A DNA stretch of 64,000 nt from Pedobacter sp. PACM 27299 (GTDB taxonomy: Bacteria; Bacteroidota; Bacteroidia; Sphingobacteriales; Sphingobacteriaceae), in contig NZ_CP012996.1 of NCBI RefSeq assembly GCF_001412655.1, forward strand, positions 5,084,001 through 5,148,000, given 5' to 3'. Positions 62,937 to 64,000 of this stretch are shown one piece after another. The stretch's first letter is position 1. Every line of letters starts with the position of its first letter. The notes under the pieces were generated by a model that was not told the origin of the DNA, made no database searches, and saw only the letters and a list, made by a program, of their open reading frames with translations. The position numbers and the translations under genes were made by a program.

Positions 62937-64000
<1,064 letters not shown>

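Overview
The window is a chromosomal segment of a Bacteroidota bacterium, most likely a Sphingobacteriaceae member close to Pedobacter. The grounds are a SusC/SusD pair with an ECF sigma factor and a FecR anti-sigma factor, Bacteroidota-type TAnnTTTG minus-7 boxes with little sign of Shine-Dalgarno sites, a bacillithiol deacetylase gene, and several small families seen mainly in this phylum (DUF6266-, DUF6965- and DUF4294-like proteins). No species can be fixed from sequence alone. No rRNA, tRNA or CRISPR array was recognised. Both edges cut genes: a Na+/H+ antiporter at the left and purA at the right.

Layout. 1-905: antiporter C-terminus and an EVE-domain gene. 906-4650: an AT-rich, decayed accessory patch. 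It holds a possible integrase remnant, a membrane-protein gene cut by an IS3-family element (1484-2751, transposase broken by a nonsense codon), and a zincin-like gene that lost its 5' end at the other IS edge and also carries an in-frame stop. 4651-11503: housekeeping and small genes (BamE-like lipoprotein, Crp-type regulator, SMR exporter, holA, a stand-alone HSDR_N nuclease-like protein, valS). 11813-25482, all on the minus strand: an envelope and nutrient-acquisition block reading ECF sigma, GH30 glycosidase, FecR, SusC, SusD, a metallophosphoesterase-PQQ propeller fusion, and a DPP IV-like peptidase. 25712-35169: transporters, M13 peptidase, mnmD-like methyltransferase, aldo/keto reductase, mazG, a degenerate DEAD-box protein. 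35320-40104: a heterodimeric ABC exporter and a LolC/E-like permease. 40524-47926: NamZ-like lipoprotein, topoisomerase IB, fmt, PabC-like aminotransferase, RluD-like synthase, ACC deaminase-like enzyme, DUF6266 protein. 48252-52332: an NHEJ operon (83-aa protein, LigD, 85-aa protein, Ku). 52536-54544: an ArsR/AHSA1 pair behind two palindromic operators, then DUF4256 and YdeI-like genes. 54698-59800: lysine 6-aminotransferase, a glutaryl-CoA-dehydrogenase-like enzyme, bshB1, glutathione peroxidase, DUF4294. 60142-64000: relA/spoT, a Fur-family regulator and purA.

How genes work together. The sigma/FecR/SusC(STN) set is a trans-envelope signalling unit in which a transported ligand should release the sigma factor. 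GH30 and the phosphoesterase-PQQ protein are its likely periplasmic or surface enzymes. Ku and LigD form a two-protein end-joining system. Lysine 6-aminotransferase and the glutaryl-CoA-dehydrogenase-like gene could act at two ends of one lysine catabolic route. Nothing in the window is clearly a wholly new system. The best leads are the rearranged sigma-GH30-FecR junction with an out-of-frame GH30 lipoprotein leader, the two uncharacterised small proteins inside the NHEJ operon, the degenerate DEAD-box protein, and a family of 8-bp-periodic intergenic repeats.
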